NCBI GenBank assembly: GCA_011634665.1
Contig: WAEK01000010.1
Span: 1,496,001-1,560,000 of the forward strand
Direction: 5' to 3'
DNA length: 64,000 nt
Source of the DNA: Mortierella sp. BCC40632
Lineage: Eukaryota > Mortierellomycota > Mortierellomycetes > Mortierellales > Mortierellaceae
Position 1 is the stretch's first letter. Each line of letters starts with the position of its first letter. Made by a program: the position numbers and the translations under genes. This document shows, piece after piece, positions 35,218 through 46,963 of this stretch. The notes beneath the pieces are model-generated. The model did not search any database and was not told the origin of the DNA. It saw only the letters and a program-made list of their open reading frames with translations.

Positions 35218-35707
35218 ACGCGCACGCGCTTTAGAAAACAATTTTGACAAGACTCTTGCTTTGGTGACCGTCTAGTTTTGAGTATCTTATGATTGGACTT
35301 ACCGCTTTGCTCACTTCTTCTTCAGCTCGGTCAAAACTTTCTGTCTCCTCAAATAATAGTTGAGCCAGTCGATATCTTGATTTCGCCTTGTCCAACTGGG
35401 TCATGGCTGGTGATTCAAGTGTCGTTGAGGCAACTAGACACTTGATAGCTGTAAGAATGAGATCGCGGTGCCTAGACTTCCATCCAGGTTGAGAACTTGG
35501 TTGCGTTGTAGCAACGAAGCAAAGAGAATGTGCCTGTTCGATATATTCTTCTGCTAAAGCCCAAAGAACCCAATGTGTCATGCCATAGGTGGAGAGTGAA
35601 TGGTGTGAGGCATGGCTCTGATGCTGTTGTGCTGGCTGTTGTTGTTGTTGCTGAGATGGTTGATGCTCCTGGGATTGCGAATCCATTTGCATCGATGTCG
35701 AATCCAT
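32188..35707 (-). CDS. MAU2: MAU2/SCC4 cohesin-loading factor (TPR protein)
   Basis: Subunit of the SCC2-SCC4 (NIPBL-MAU2) complex that loads cohesin onto chromosomes. Eleven exons: 35303-35707, 35151-35168, 34902-35029, 34572-34713, 33844-34408, 33702-33722, 33435-33556, 33064-33315, 32825-32940, 32492-32691 and 32188-32315; their lengths sum to exactly 699 codons. A Gln/Ser-rich N-terminus is followed by TPR-like helices: HWVLWALAEEYIEQAHSL, YRLAQLLFEETESFDRAEEE, LDLQFRLYDLQTRIYLETGK, MWQYQFCLNRARVYFLLNDL and WIVAGQYSLMLANWSQAEHY, characteristic of the cohesin-loading family. Two micro-exons of 18 bases (IIIVDG) and 21 bases are needed for frame. The segment LRVFFLVLFISC reads through a tempting intron donor but resembles the family and was kept. 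The C-terminal exon (DLYLETSQGIKASQQAQQ) is the least certain. Confidence 0.88.
33569..33623 (+). repeat. T13-A42 homopolymer switch in a MAU2 intron
   Basis: About 13 T followed at once by about 42 A on the + strand, starting only 10 bases beyond the exon edge at 33556. On the sense strand it is a T42 tract ahead of the 3' splice site. Confidence 0.9.
35169..35220 (+). repeat. (GA)n microsatellite in MAU2 intron 1
   Basis: About 18 GA units followed by CGCGCACGCGC, inside the intron between exon 1 and the 18-base micro-exon. On the sense strand it is a (TC)n tract close to the acceptor. Confidence 0.8.
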
Positions 35708-35845
35708 AATGGCAAGCCCAGTCCCTTCGACTCCAAAAAGGAAAAGAAAATAATGGCAAAGAGAGGGGGGAAGGGGAAGAGAGATCGTACAAAAAAAAAA
35801 TTGGTGGCAAACTCTTTTTTTTTATTTTTTTCCCTTGCCACTAGT

Positions 35846-37651
35846 TCATCCAGCTGCTGCGATTGCCTCTAACATTCTTGCTTGCCACTCCTTGTATTGC
35901 GTATATGCCTTGGTATTCACATAACTGATGCGGGGTATCTATCCACACACACACACACGCAAAGAGAGAGAGAAAGAGAGATGCGCGTTCGCCACATTAA
36001 TGGATATTAGCTGCCTCACTCTTCTCATTGAATAAAACGGCATTCCTTAAGATACCTTCGAGTTCACAACAATGAATGCCTCTCTACTTACCATACTATA
36101 AACGCCCGTCCGAATCCGCATGTTGGCTTTCAATTTTGCACTTCTAGCTGCCCCTGTCACCTCACTTAATCCCCGTTTCGATGGTACCCGCTTGGATCGA
36201 ATAATATCCGTCGAGAGCATACTCTCACCTCGATGTATCTTTTCAGCTGCTTGGTGATCGTTCTCTACACCCAGTCTAGATCTCTTTGCCGATATTCTTC
36301 CTCGTCCCTTGTTGATGTCTCTTGTATTTACCCTAGTCTCATCCTCCTCTGGCTCGGGAGAAACTGACATTTGACTGACATTCGAGATGTGGCGCTTCAA
36401 ATTCGCCCGTCGACCAACAACACTCCTTCCACCTCTAGTGTCGACTCCATCTTCTTCCTCGCCCTGCACAGTCGTATCCTGCGCTGTCTGTGGTGGTTGA
36501 TAGGGTTTAGCTCCTCCCCTCATTGGAATAACAATGGTTGCTGGATTCGAGATGTCACTTGAAGTTGAGCTTACACGACTTCTCGGTGTCGTTGGTGTCC
36601 CTGGCCGCCGTGCCTGCGGAAGACGTGCACCAGATCCTGGACCTGTCGCTTTAGTCTTTTTCAATGAGAAAAGATAGTCTCTTGTAGTATCCTCAATCAA
36701 TCGGATAGTGGCGTCCAGCTCGGTTTTTTTAATACTGTGCTCCACAGTGGCCAAGATAATGTCCTTTAGCTCCTTTCCTCCACGTCCACCGATTCGTTTG
36801 ATAACTTTTGCTGATGGTTTGGACTCGGATGATGGAGCGCCCTCTGTTGGGACTGGTTCAGCTTCTTTTGTAGCTGTCATATTCCTGGCTAGAGCGCAGA
36901 GCCAGAAGGCTGCTCCAATCCATTTTGCATTCGCATAATCCACATGGGCTCGTTGTGCAGGAGTCAAGGTCGGGACCCAGTCAGCAAAGAACTGCTCCAG
37001 ACATTTCAATACAATTTCTTCCAGTTCAAGAGATCCATACTGAACAGAGAGTTGTCCCAAGTAAGTCATTGATCTCTCTGTAAGAAGCCGACGCAAATAC
37101 GCGTGAGGTGATGAATCCCTCTCGTCCTGATCTCCTTCGTCTAGGTCTCCTGCCTTTTGTGTACCTCGAGCAGTGGATCTGCCGCCGGCTCCTGTGACGC
37201 CACTCCCTGGTCGCTTGCCAACCCGTTGTTTTGATCCAGTCAATATCCGGGAAAGCGTTTGAAACGTGACACTATAAGCTGAAGGAGAGGCTGCTCCAGA
37301 GAATCGGACAAGTGCTTGACGCGAGACGTCAATCGAGAGTCTAATACAAGTGAGGAGGAATGAGAGATTGACAACAGCTTCGAAGCATTCGTGAGTGATC
37401 TCTCATATTCTATTTTTTTCCCCCATGGGAACACGATGGACCCAAATGTCTCTCTCCCTCCTCTCTCAGTCCTGTAGATGCACTCACTGCTCTGCTGCAA
37501 TATCGACACAAATGGCGGCATGACTGGAATGGTTTTTGATGGAGCCATTCGACTCGACTGCCTGGAGATAACCACAAGCCTTTTCGGCGAGGGATGTCCG
37601 GTGATCCAGCGAGAGACGCTCAAGGAGCACCGCAATGTCGCGACGTGACAT
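35846..37651 (-). CDS. ORC6: Origin recognition complex subunit 6
   Basis: DNA-binding subunit of ORC, needed for replication licensing. Exons 37488-37651, 36092-37340 and 35846-35938 give 501 residues. The N-terminus (LLERLSLDHRTSLAEKACGYLQA) and AAICVDIAAEQLSIDVSRQALVRFSG form the first TFIIB-like cyclin fold. RLLTERSMTYLGQLSVQYGS and ANAKWIGAAFWLCALARNM form the second. A long basic, disordered region follows (RSRVSSTSSD, KPYQPPQTAQ, KRSRLGVEND) with CDK-like SP/TP sites. The final exon, YTQYKEWQARMLEAIAAAG, matches the C-terminal ORC6 helix that binds ORC3 in animals. The 3' end is 138 bases upstream of the MAU2 start codon. The metazoan protein is about 250 residues, so this one is enlarged mainly by the disordered region. 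Confidence 0.85.
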
Positions 37652-37773
37652 GGAAAGTGTGTGAGAGAAAGAAGGTGATGACAGAGAATGTGATATAAAA
37701 AAAAAAAAAAAAAAAGGGATCGTAAATAAGAAAAAAAAAAAAAAAAAAAAGGCTCAGAACAACCCTACGACTA

Positions 37774-37815
<42 letters not shown>

Positions 37816-37880
37816 GATGATCCTGCTTTTAGATGTCATGAATGATTCTACTTTAAATATCGATTGTCCTCCTCCATCAA

Positions 37881-40800
37881 TCAGTCCTGCAATGATTCGT
37901 AGCTCCAAATGCGCGCACGTGTATCGCCCGAGCCTGTAGCAAAGTATGTGCCCATTGGACTCAGAGCAACCGAGATCACTATTTACAACCCAAGCAGAGA
38001 AAAAAAAAAATCGGTTACCCAGCAGGAGAATAGGTTAATATCTTTGTTCACTGGCTACCCTTTCTCTCCTTTCCCAAAGACAATAAAGCACTACAGATTC
38101 TCAACACCTACCAGAATTCTTGTGTCCCTGAAGCATGAACTGGACAGCAGTTGTAGTAGGGTCCCAGAACTGGACACCTCTATCCTTCGATCCCGAAACA
38201 ACCCACTTGCCATCTGGCGAGACAGCAACCGAGAGTACAAAGTCCTATGTTTGTCAAAAAAAAAAAAAAAAAAAAAAAAAAAGAGAGACGTTAGACCACA
38301 AGAATATAGAGAGGATGTGGGAGAAAAAACTACCTCGTTCTTTTTTTTTTCTGTTTTTTCTATTTTCTTTTACCTTGTGTCCGTTGAATGTTGCTTTGCA
38401 GACACTTCCTCTCGAAGAACCGTTCTGGTTACGGCTAAGATTCAACTCCCACGACTTGAGTGTTCGATCCAAGCTTCCAGAAACCAATGTCCTGCCATCT
38501 GGAGCAAATGCCACACTATAGACTGAATCCTTATGTCCCTCCAATCTCTCCAAGAGCATTCCCGAGGCCGTGTCCCACACTCGGACAAGTCGATCCAATG
38601 ATCCCGCTGCAACATAGTGGCCATCTGGAGAAATTGCAACCGAGGTCACACCAGCGTCCTTTTGATCCACCTCACCAACAGTCAACACATGGAGACAAGA
38701 TCCGGTTTCCATGTCCCATATACGTGCTGTCTGATCACCAGATCCAGACACAATGATCCTTCCATCGCGCGAGAAATCCAATGAGTAGATATCCTGTTCG
38801 TGTCCTTTCAAGATCTTGAGGATCTTCTTGCGGCTGATATCCCAAATCTAGATGATACCAAATAACACACCAAATTGAATATAATGATAACAAAAGAAAA
38901 GGGGTTATCTATTTCTGACAGATAATGTTCCCTCTCTTCCTTTCTTTCTCTTCTTACCCTGATTTGCTTGTCTTCAGCACCGGTTGCGAGATACTTTCCA
39001 TCTGGACTGAAGCAGACGGAGCGGATATACAAATCATCTCTACCTGCAGAATCATCAGCAAGTAAACTATAGAGATGTAGGAAGAAGGGAGAAAACAAGT
39101 CCATGATTAAAAGGTCAACGGAGCATGGTCAGAAGACATGCCATTGGAAATTATGATTGAGAACTGATGGAGTACTGTTTGCTTCGAACGCAAATTCTGT
39201 AAAAAAAAAAAAAATAAATAAATAAATAAATAAAAAAAAAAGGGGGGGGATATCCATACCATACGCTCTGTCCGCTTTGGATGTCGTAAATCTGTGCGCT
39301 GCGATTGCAGCCCGTAGCAAGGAACTTTCCATCAGCACTGAAGCGGACACAGCAAACGACGCTGATGAGCAAGTGTGGGGGGGGGGAGAGGGAGAAATGG
39401 AAAAGGGGGTAAAAGTTAGACAATCTGGAAGCTTTTCTTTCTCATTTGCTCTAAAAAAGAGTCGACAGATAAACCAGAATAGTTTTTTTTTTTTTTTTTT
39501 GGAAGTTACCTGGAGTGCTCCATTGTGTGAACAAGGTCTACCTTCAGCTGCTGTGGGACCTTGGGGTTTGAACTATACAATAGAAAGAAAGAAGAAGAAG
39601 AAAAAAAAAGAGCAGATATTGGTGAGCATACCAAGCCCTGACAAAAAGAAGAAAAAGTACTCTCTCCCTCCTCCCCTTCTCTTATTTTCCCTTTTCTTTT
39701 TTTTTTTTTTTTTTTTCCTACTTACATAGCAAACCAATCGGGACCTTCTCTCTTCAACTGTGCAGGGACATTATCAGCGTCATCGTTCCAGTTAGCTTGA
39801 CTGTTTCCTCCCGTTCTGGATGAACGAGCAGCAATAGCATTATTAGGAGTAGAAGAAGCAGTAGCACCCAATTTCCGCTTAATGTTTACCGATCCAGATT
39901 GTGGTTCCTCTTTGGCTTGGATGTACGCTCCGCTCTATAACATCAAAAAGAAAAAAAAAATGAAAAAAAAAGACAAAAAAAAGACAAGAAAAAAATATAT
40001 CATTGTTTTTTAGTCACCGCTGATGGGATAGAAAGTTCTCTCATGTGAAATATAAAAGGGATAACCTGGCCTCCTCTCCTCTCCTCTCCTCTGGATCCAC
40101 ACAATCAATCCATTCGAAACACGTTTCTTGTTTTCTTGTTTTCTTGTTTTTTTACCTTTCCGGACTTGGGCGGCTGTTTTGACGTCGCTGGGGCTGGGAC
40201 TGGTGAATTATAGGCAGGGCTCATTCCTGGAGGTGGTCCACTTGGATTACCATGGGGATTGGGGGACATGTTGCCATACACATTGCCTGGTCCTCCAGGA
40301 GGTGGGATCTCGCCCTCACTCTTGTAACGGGGTGCCTCTCCCTCGGTCTTGAACCGCTTTGGCTGTGGTTGTCCTTGTTGGGGTACATTCCCGCCATTCA
40401 TATATGGAGAATGAGGTCCACCTGGTCCTGGGGGCATATTAGGTCCACCATAGGGATACTGCTGCTGCTGTTGCTGCTGCGAAGGGGGCGGTGGCATGTG
40501 TGGCGGCGGCTGATGTGGTGGACCCTGTTGCATATGCTGAGCCTGTTGAGGATGCGGGGGCTGCTGCTGCTGCGCCTGCTGTTGTGGAGGCTGGCCGTGC
40601 TGCTGTGGGGGCTGAAGCGACTGCTGCTGTTGCTGTTGCTGTGAAGGATCGCCCATCTGAGGAGGGGCTACCAATCCTGGTCCACCTGGTCCACCACTAA
40701 TGATCCCACCAAAATGATTTGAGTGTCCATGTCCAATGTTGGGAGGAGGGCCCTGATTGTGTTGCATTTGATGAGGCATTGGTACTACTCCTCCACGCTG

Positions 40801-41138
40801 CTCTACTTCGCGTCTCAATCTCAGGACCTCCTCTTCGACCCTGGTAAAGTAAAAGGAACCGTGAAATGGGGTTCAGGTTAATAAATGCCGCTCCACTGAA
40901 TTGCTCACTTGGATTCACAGCTCAAAACAAGTTTGGTATTTTTTTTTTAAAAAAGAAAAGAAAATGGACATACGCTTGGTACTGGTTCTTCATACTGTCG
41001 TGTTTCCTCTCTAGCTCAATTAAGGCTCTTCGAAAGGCATCCATTTCCTGGATCTGAGCATTGACTGGTGATATGTTTTTATAGACGTTTTACAAACGCG
41101 TCGATATTATTATTTTTCTTTTTCTTTTTTTTTCTTTT

Positions 41139-41179
<41 letters not shown>

Positions 41180-41401
41180 TGATAGTACCAAGGATGATAG
41201 ACATGTATGCAACGACCTTCCAAAGACGAGCCAGGACCAGGATAGAGACGTACTTTTGTGTTCACACTCGTCTCGTTGTGCTTTAACCATCATGGCTTCA
41301 CGGCTAAGGGCATCAAACTCTTGTTTGATCATGTCTAGCCATTCGTCCACTCCTGCACTCCTGCCAGGCACCAGCGGCCGATGATTGTAGATTCCTGACA
41401 T
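37881..41401 (-). CDS. TUP1: TUP1 general transcriptional corepressor (WD40)
   Basis: Corepressor that acts with CYC8/SSN6 at glucose, mating and morphogenesis genes. Ten exons: 41254-41401, 40974-41064, 40156-40840, 39726-39934, 39510-39572, 39260-39361, 38958-39066, 38374-38847, 38112-38244 and 37881-37978; 703 residues. Residues 1-80 ([38 protein letters not shown]) form the tetramerising coiled coil. Residues about 95-310 are Gln/Pro/Gly-rich, with several Q7 runs. [20 protein letters not shown] opens seven WD40 blades: IYDIQSG, IRIWDI, ARIWDM, VRVWDT, LKSWEL, VQFWDP and ARIWSY. The blade with [20 protein letters not shown] is a TUP1 hallmark. A 3.6-kb gene-free region lies upstream, compatible with a long regulatory leader. 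Confidence 0.95.
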
Positions 41402-41902
41402 TCCTGCGCGTGATGTGTCCTGTTAAAACTGATGCTGTCCTGGATGTTGGGTCCTAGAGAGTTAGGGGAATATGCAATCCAGATTAGCAGGAAAGTCCAA
41501 CTTGATGCAGAGATAAATGGGGAACGAGGCAGATCGGTCGGCCGTCAGGGAGAGTGAATGAGTGGGTGAGTAAGTGAGAGAGCGAGAGATGGTAAAACGG
41601 TCAAGTTTAAAGAAGCTTGAAGAGATGAATGAATGGAATGAGCAGTGGCTTGGGTCTCAGACCATGGGGGGAGGGAAGAGAGAGAGAGAGAGAAAGAGAG
41701 GAACAAGCTCTGGGATTGATATCTCGCTCGCTCGCTTGCTCTCTCAGCCCCGTCCAATGCGTCTGATCTGCCCTTCTTGTTCTCTTTTCTTGTTTGTTTC
41801 CCTCTCTTCCAGCCTTTCTCTTCTCAGAGTGGACAACGCTACTGCAGAATAGCATGACTAGCAGAGGGTAGACAAGGTGGAAGGGACCAAGATTTATATA
41901 AG

Positions 41903-41934
<32 letters not shown>

Positions 41935-41964
41935 AGGTTCCTTAACAGCATTCTGGCTGGGCGA

Positions 41965-41966
<2 letters not shown>

Positions 41967-42005
<39 letters not shown>
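41967..42005 (+). repeat. (GT)n array, left arm
   Basis: About 19 GT units, interrupted beyond 42005 by GCGTGTTGTGTGCGTG. It faces the complementary (CA)n array 118 bases downstream. Confidence 0.9.
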
Positions 42006-42013
<8 letters not shown>

Positions 42014-42123
42014 GTGCGTGTAAATTTTTCCACAGACAGATGAGGACCACGAGGCAGACAAGGCAGATTTTTGGCCCTGATGGAAGAGACCAACATCTCT
42101 CAAACACAAGCAGTCCCCCTCTC

Positions 42124-42149
42124 ACACACACACACACACACACACACAC
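42124..42149 (+). repeat. (CA)n array, complementary to flanking (GT)n arrays
   Basis: About 13 CA units lying between two GT arrays, so either pair can form an inverted repeat. Confidence 0.9.
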
Positions 42150-42284
42150 TTCTCACGAGAATCAAACCGTCAAAGGGTCCAGGACAGGCCTCGTACGCCG
42201 TGAGATCACCTTTCTCTCTCTCTCTCTCTCTCCCGATAAAAGAGATCCAGAGATGATGATCGTGCCTTTTTTTTTTTTTTTTTT

Positions 42285-42320
42285 GTGTGTGTATGCGTGT
42301 GTGTGTGTGTGTGTGTGTGT
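42285..42320 (+). repeat. (GT)n array, right arm
   Basis: GTGTGTGTATGCGTGT followed by about ten GT units, directly after a T18 run. Confidence 0.9.
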
Positions 42321-43188
42321 TGCAGGCAGAGGACAAGGACAAGAGAACAAGAACAAGGAGAACAATAAGGAGGACAAGAGGAGAGGAGAACGTGCAGCGT
42401 CTAGGGTTGCCCCTACACAAGATGACGAAGCATAATCGCACAACTCGCACGCCCAGACAATAATAACAACACACACAAGCGCACGGGCACTGGCCTTGGT
42501 GCCTTGGACAAGCAAGGAAAGAAAAAGAGAGACCGTGCAGACCAGCCCAGTCGGATAGGGGGTCAACAAGGTCGGAAGAGGAAGTAATAGAGTGGGGGAA
42601 GGGAGGAGGGGGAGGAAGGGTCGGGGGGGAGGGTCGGGCAAAAGAGTTTGGGTCGAGGGAAAGGGTGCGGACCGCAAGACGAGCCCCGAGCTCTTCGTCC
42701 CCGCACAGTCCGCGTCCGCACAACCCGCAGCCAGAACTCACCTACACAACGACACAAGAACAAGCCGCACACGACAAAGGATAGGGGCGATGCTACAATT
42801 GCTGTGGTAGTTACGCGATGAGAAGAAAAAGAGATGGCCAAATAAAATAAATAAAAAAAAAAAAAGAAGACTCGCAGAGATGGCGCGTTGAGGAGGAAAA
42901 AGAGATGACTCGATGAAGTGTGATACAAGGATGATCAGCAGATGAGAGAGTCGAGATGAGATGCAGTAGGAAGAGTGAGAGTTGCAGAGGATGGAATGGA
43001 GACACTAAATATGTTTTAGTGTTCGGATGGGAGAGGAGCGTTGCTGGGGGTGTGGGTGGGGAGGAAGGAAGGAAGAAAGAGGGAAGGGAGAAGGAGGAGG
43101 AGGAGGAAGAAGAAGAGGAAGAGGAAGAGGAGGAGGAGGGGAGGAGACTGAGGAGTGAGAAAAGAAGAAAAGAAAAGAAAGAAAGGAA

Positions 43189-43223
<35 letters not shown>

Positions 43224-44221
43224 TGGGTTTTGTCCGATAGAAAAATATAAATGTCATGTCAATCTATATTGACAACAACAATAACAATAACAACAAACAC
43301 AACAACAACACGACTCGAATTCTGTAGAAGACAAAGAAGATTTTTGTCCGCTTGCCATTGCCACTGGTTGGCGCTGGTATTTCGTGCACTATGCCATGGT
43401 AGGGACTCACACCACTACCACCACCTTGTCGACGCATCACCCTCCAACAAACCATCCAAGCGTATCTATCTCTCCGCATCCCTCCCGCTTCTTCCTCACA
43501 CCCTCTCCCTTTCTCTCTCTCTCTCTCTCTCTCATACACACACACACACACACACAACACACGCCCACGCTCCTCCTCTTCCTTCTCCTCCTCCCCTGCG
43601 TCCATGCGCGTTTGTTGAAGAGGTCTGTGTTGACCAAGTCTAGCTGAGCGACCGTGTGTAGGTCAAAAGTGCAGTGCATAGTGGGGAACCCTTGATGTCC
43701 CGTCACCCTGCCTAGCAAGGAGGATGGATTTGCTTCGGCCTATCCAAGACGCGAAGAATTTGCTCCGGCCTACCTCCCTGATAACGGTAGCCCTGTTGTC
43801 GCATGCCTTTGGCTTGTCCTTTTGTACCCCTCCCTGGACTTCGGTCTTGCTCTTTCCCCCGTCGGCGGGTGGCCATTTACCGTGGTCGTCTGCCAACGGA
43901 ACAAACATGCTCTAACATACAGCCTTTTCAATCTCTCTTTTTTTCCTCTCGCATCCACTGGACCCAAACCAAACCCACGCAGAGCCCACCTCTCGCATCA
44001 TCATCAAACAATCCAGAGCTGCCTGGGAGAGAGAGCGTTGTGCGGCAGAATGACGAACAAAGTATTCGACCGATAGGTATAGAATTCATGCACACAAGGA
44101 CCCTATTCTCTATTCTTGCCTTTTTTTTCTTTTTTTCTTTCCATGGCTGTGAAGCAATTCAAAAGGAAAGTGTTCTAGCACGCATACACATATCTTTGAG
44201 AGCACTTTGCTGCTCTCACTT

Positions 44222-44254
<33 letters not shown>

Positions 44255-44596
44255 CCTCAACGGTCTGAGTTCACGCTCTTCATTTGGGTCCTTTCGCATG
44301 GCATGCAAGAGACTGTTACCCAATAAAAAGTGCTCTCGCCGCCCTCCAAAGACTGCTCTCCCCGTTTTGCCTTCTCTCTCTCTCTCTCTCCCACCCCTAG
44401 AACACCCGCGCGATGTGCTCTCCGCCCTTCGGATCTCACTCTTGGACAGATACACATTCTTTCTTGACCCCTTCCAATTGAGACGCCCTGGTTGTTCAGC
44501 CCTGTGTGGGTAAGACCTCCAAACTCAGCGTCGGGCGTTGAGCACCTGTGGTGCTAGATAATCGCGATCACTCACTCTCTCAGTAGCTCCCTCCCT

Positions 44597-44631
<35 letters not shown>

Positions 44632-44990
44632 TCTCTCTCCTTCTCTCTCTCCCTCTCTCTCTCTCTATTCTCCTCTTCCCAGGGGCGTTCCTACTCAGCC
44701 CAGTCACTTTTGACTTGCATGCCGCACATGGGAAAATAGTGAATAATCGTCTCCATGGACAAAACGAGAGCAATATCTCGAATGCAGCAGCTCATCCATC
44801 CGATCTGTATCACAGTCTACTATAAAAACTCAATAACAGATTATAGAAGATGCTGGCAATTGAATGGACTTCAAGTCCGTTACGTTTGTAAGAAGTAAGA
44901 TGGGGACCTTGAATTTTTTTTTTTTTTTTTTGTTGCTGTTGTTGATGTTGATGTTGTTGTCGTTGTTGTCGTAACTAATCTATTCTTTAT

Positions 44991-45765
44991 TCATCTTTTA
45001 CAGTCGTAGTAGTAATAGCTGTTGTCGTCATCATCGTCGGAACAGAAATCCTCCGCACTCAAAAGTGTCACCAGGGCTTCCTTCGTTTTAGTATCCTGGT
45101 GGTACTTTTCATCGACAATATAGAACCGAGTTACGCCATTGCTTCCGAGTTGGTTATGAATGGAACTAATGTCGGCGCCACTGCCACTGTTATTGTTATT
45201 GTTATTGTGGTGGCTGTCATTATTGATTGCCTCACAATCCAACGGAATGTCAGGGTGTGAGAGCCATCTGAACAAAGCGGAGAGCAATAGTACTCCAAAG
45301 AGCTAGGAGGTTTGGTTTTTTTTTTTTAACAAAGAAGGAATATGCAGGGATACACCGATGTTAGCCCCTGCTCTCGCTTTCTCTATTTTATTTTTTTTTA
45401 GGATAAATAGCAAAGTTGCTTCATGAGAGAAAGAAAAAAAAAAAAAAAAAGAGAGAGAGAGAGTGTATGAGAAACAGGCTTACCTGGATAAGGCGGACAA
45501 GAATAATAGCAAGGCCCAATTGCTTAAATTGCTCTCCAAATGTGCCCATCAGAACATCGCGACAAGGTGGAAGGTTCATGTTCGGGTCATGAGGTTTGCC
45601 CACTGTCCTGTCGCTTTGATTCCTGAATCCCTGACACTTAAACTACGTGCATAAATGTCCGCAAAATGATTAGCCATCGATCTGAATCTGGTCACCCTTT
45701 CTTTTCTTTTTTCTTTTTTTTTTTTTTTTTTTTTTTTTGCATAAATGAAGAAACATCGTGAGAAG

Positions 45766-45804
<39 letters not shown>

Positions 45805-46296
45805 TCTTTTTTTGGTACCTCTGTCTCCAGATCCCAGATAAGGGTCCAGTCGTCCCGGTATGCATTGTCCCACGACCTTTCTAGGAGACCTTCGGCGCGA
45901 GTGGATCCCGAGATCAATCCAAAGGCGATATATACAAGCTGCGAGAGCACAAATGCTACCACAAACAGGAAGTACTTTGGAGTAACAAACAAAAAAAAAA
46001 AAAAAAATCACCCATGTGTTAGAGAAGCAATTTCTCTCTCTCTTCAATGAGTACTTGGTGGTACGCAAATCCAATCTCCACCCGTGAAAGACAAAAAAAA
46101 AAAAAAAATATGAGTTGAGAGCATAGAAAGAAGAGAGATGTCAAACACTTACGAAATTCATCAACCGCCTGTTTCCCCAGACTACGCCCAGGAGCCCTAG
46201 GATAGAGACGAACACGACACAGAGTCCCACAATGTCGAATCCAATTGAGATCGATGGCACTAGTGCAACACTATGGAAAGCCAACTCCACCTGCAT
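44991..46296 (-). CDS. Tetraspanin-like membrane protein (first transmembrane segment not found)
   Basis: Exons 46153-46296, 45819-45974, 45484-45642 and 44991-45302, all phase zero, give 256 residues from MQVELAFHSV. Three hydrophobic helices are seen: DIVGLCVVFVSILGLLGVVW, YFLFVVAFVLSQLVYIAFGL and GLAIILVRLIQLFGVLLLSAL. Between the second and third lies an 80-residue loop with KCQGF and LPPCRD cysteines, like the large extracellular loop of tetraspanins, although the usual CCG is reduced to CQG. The arrangement equals TM2-TM3-loop-TM4, so TM1 is missing; either an upstream exon was not recognised or the family differs. The cytosolic tail has poly-Asn (HHNNNNNNSGSG) and SDDDDDNSYYYYD. An alternative reading of the intron near 45643-45818 would destroy the loop, so the chosen splice is favoured. 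Function in fungi: tetraspanins act at the plasma membrane in hyphal morphogenesis. Confidence 0.65.
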
Positions 46297-46740
46297 CTTG
46301 ACTTTGTTTGGGAAAAAAAAATACAATATATATCTATATGTGTATGGATGGAGAAACGAGAGACTGGTAAACGAGCTCTTCTTTGTTGTTGTCTAAAGAA
46401 GGCTTAGGAGAGGAGCTCAGTCGATGGTGACGGGTGGTGGTAGTATTTGGGGAAAGGGTCGAGTGTGGGGTAGGTCGGCTCCGGTCTTTGGGAGTGAAGT
46501 TGGTCCAGGCTGTAGTTGTGACGGGTGGCGCTAGAAGTTGGAATGAGCAAGGTGCTTGGAATGACGCGAAATGTGAATGTGGTAATGAAGGGAGTGAGAA
46601 AGAGTGAAAAAGAGAAGAGAGAGAGTGAAAGAGAGAAGAGAGAGTGAAAGAAAGAGAGAGTGAAAAAGAGAAGAGAGAGTGAAAAAGAGAAGAGTGAGAG
46701 AGAGAGAGAGGAGAAAGAGAAAAGAGAGAAAAGAGAGAAA

Positions 46741-46778
<38 letters not shown>

Positions 46779-46925
46779 AGAAAAAAGAAACACGCCGATG
46801 ACAGGTGTGTGAGAGTGAGAAAGTGTGGGTGAGAGAGAAAGGAGTCAAGGCCTGGTGTGATCCAAAAAGGACAGGATATCAGACCGTATTGACCCGAAGC
46901 CTCTCCTTCTTTGCTTTACTTTCTA

Positions 46926-46963
<38 letters not shown>

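Larger units (their letters stand above)
41402..44990. promoter_or_regulatory. 3.6-kb gene-free, microsatellite-rich region upstream of TUP1
   Basis: No coding region could be supported on either strand; open frames here are products of simple repeats. The block holds A43-like runs (41901-41933), opposed (GT)n and (CA)n arrays (41967-42005, 42124-42149, 42285-42320), GAG/AGG purine tracts (43090-43225), CT runs (43510-43530, 44220-44245, 44600-44665) and a CA run (43535-43560). The side near 41401 should carry TUP1 promoter and leader, the side near 44991 the tetraspanin 3' flank. Such a long non-coding flank is unusual compared with the 138-237-base spacers just below it. Confidence 0.5.

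Noticed and set aside
44860..44890. Hairpin TGGACTTCAAGTCC, reminiscent of a selenocysteine tRNA anticodon arm
   Set aside because: No matching acceptor, D or T arm (no GTTCGA-like T loop) follows within tRNA distance.
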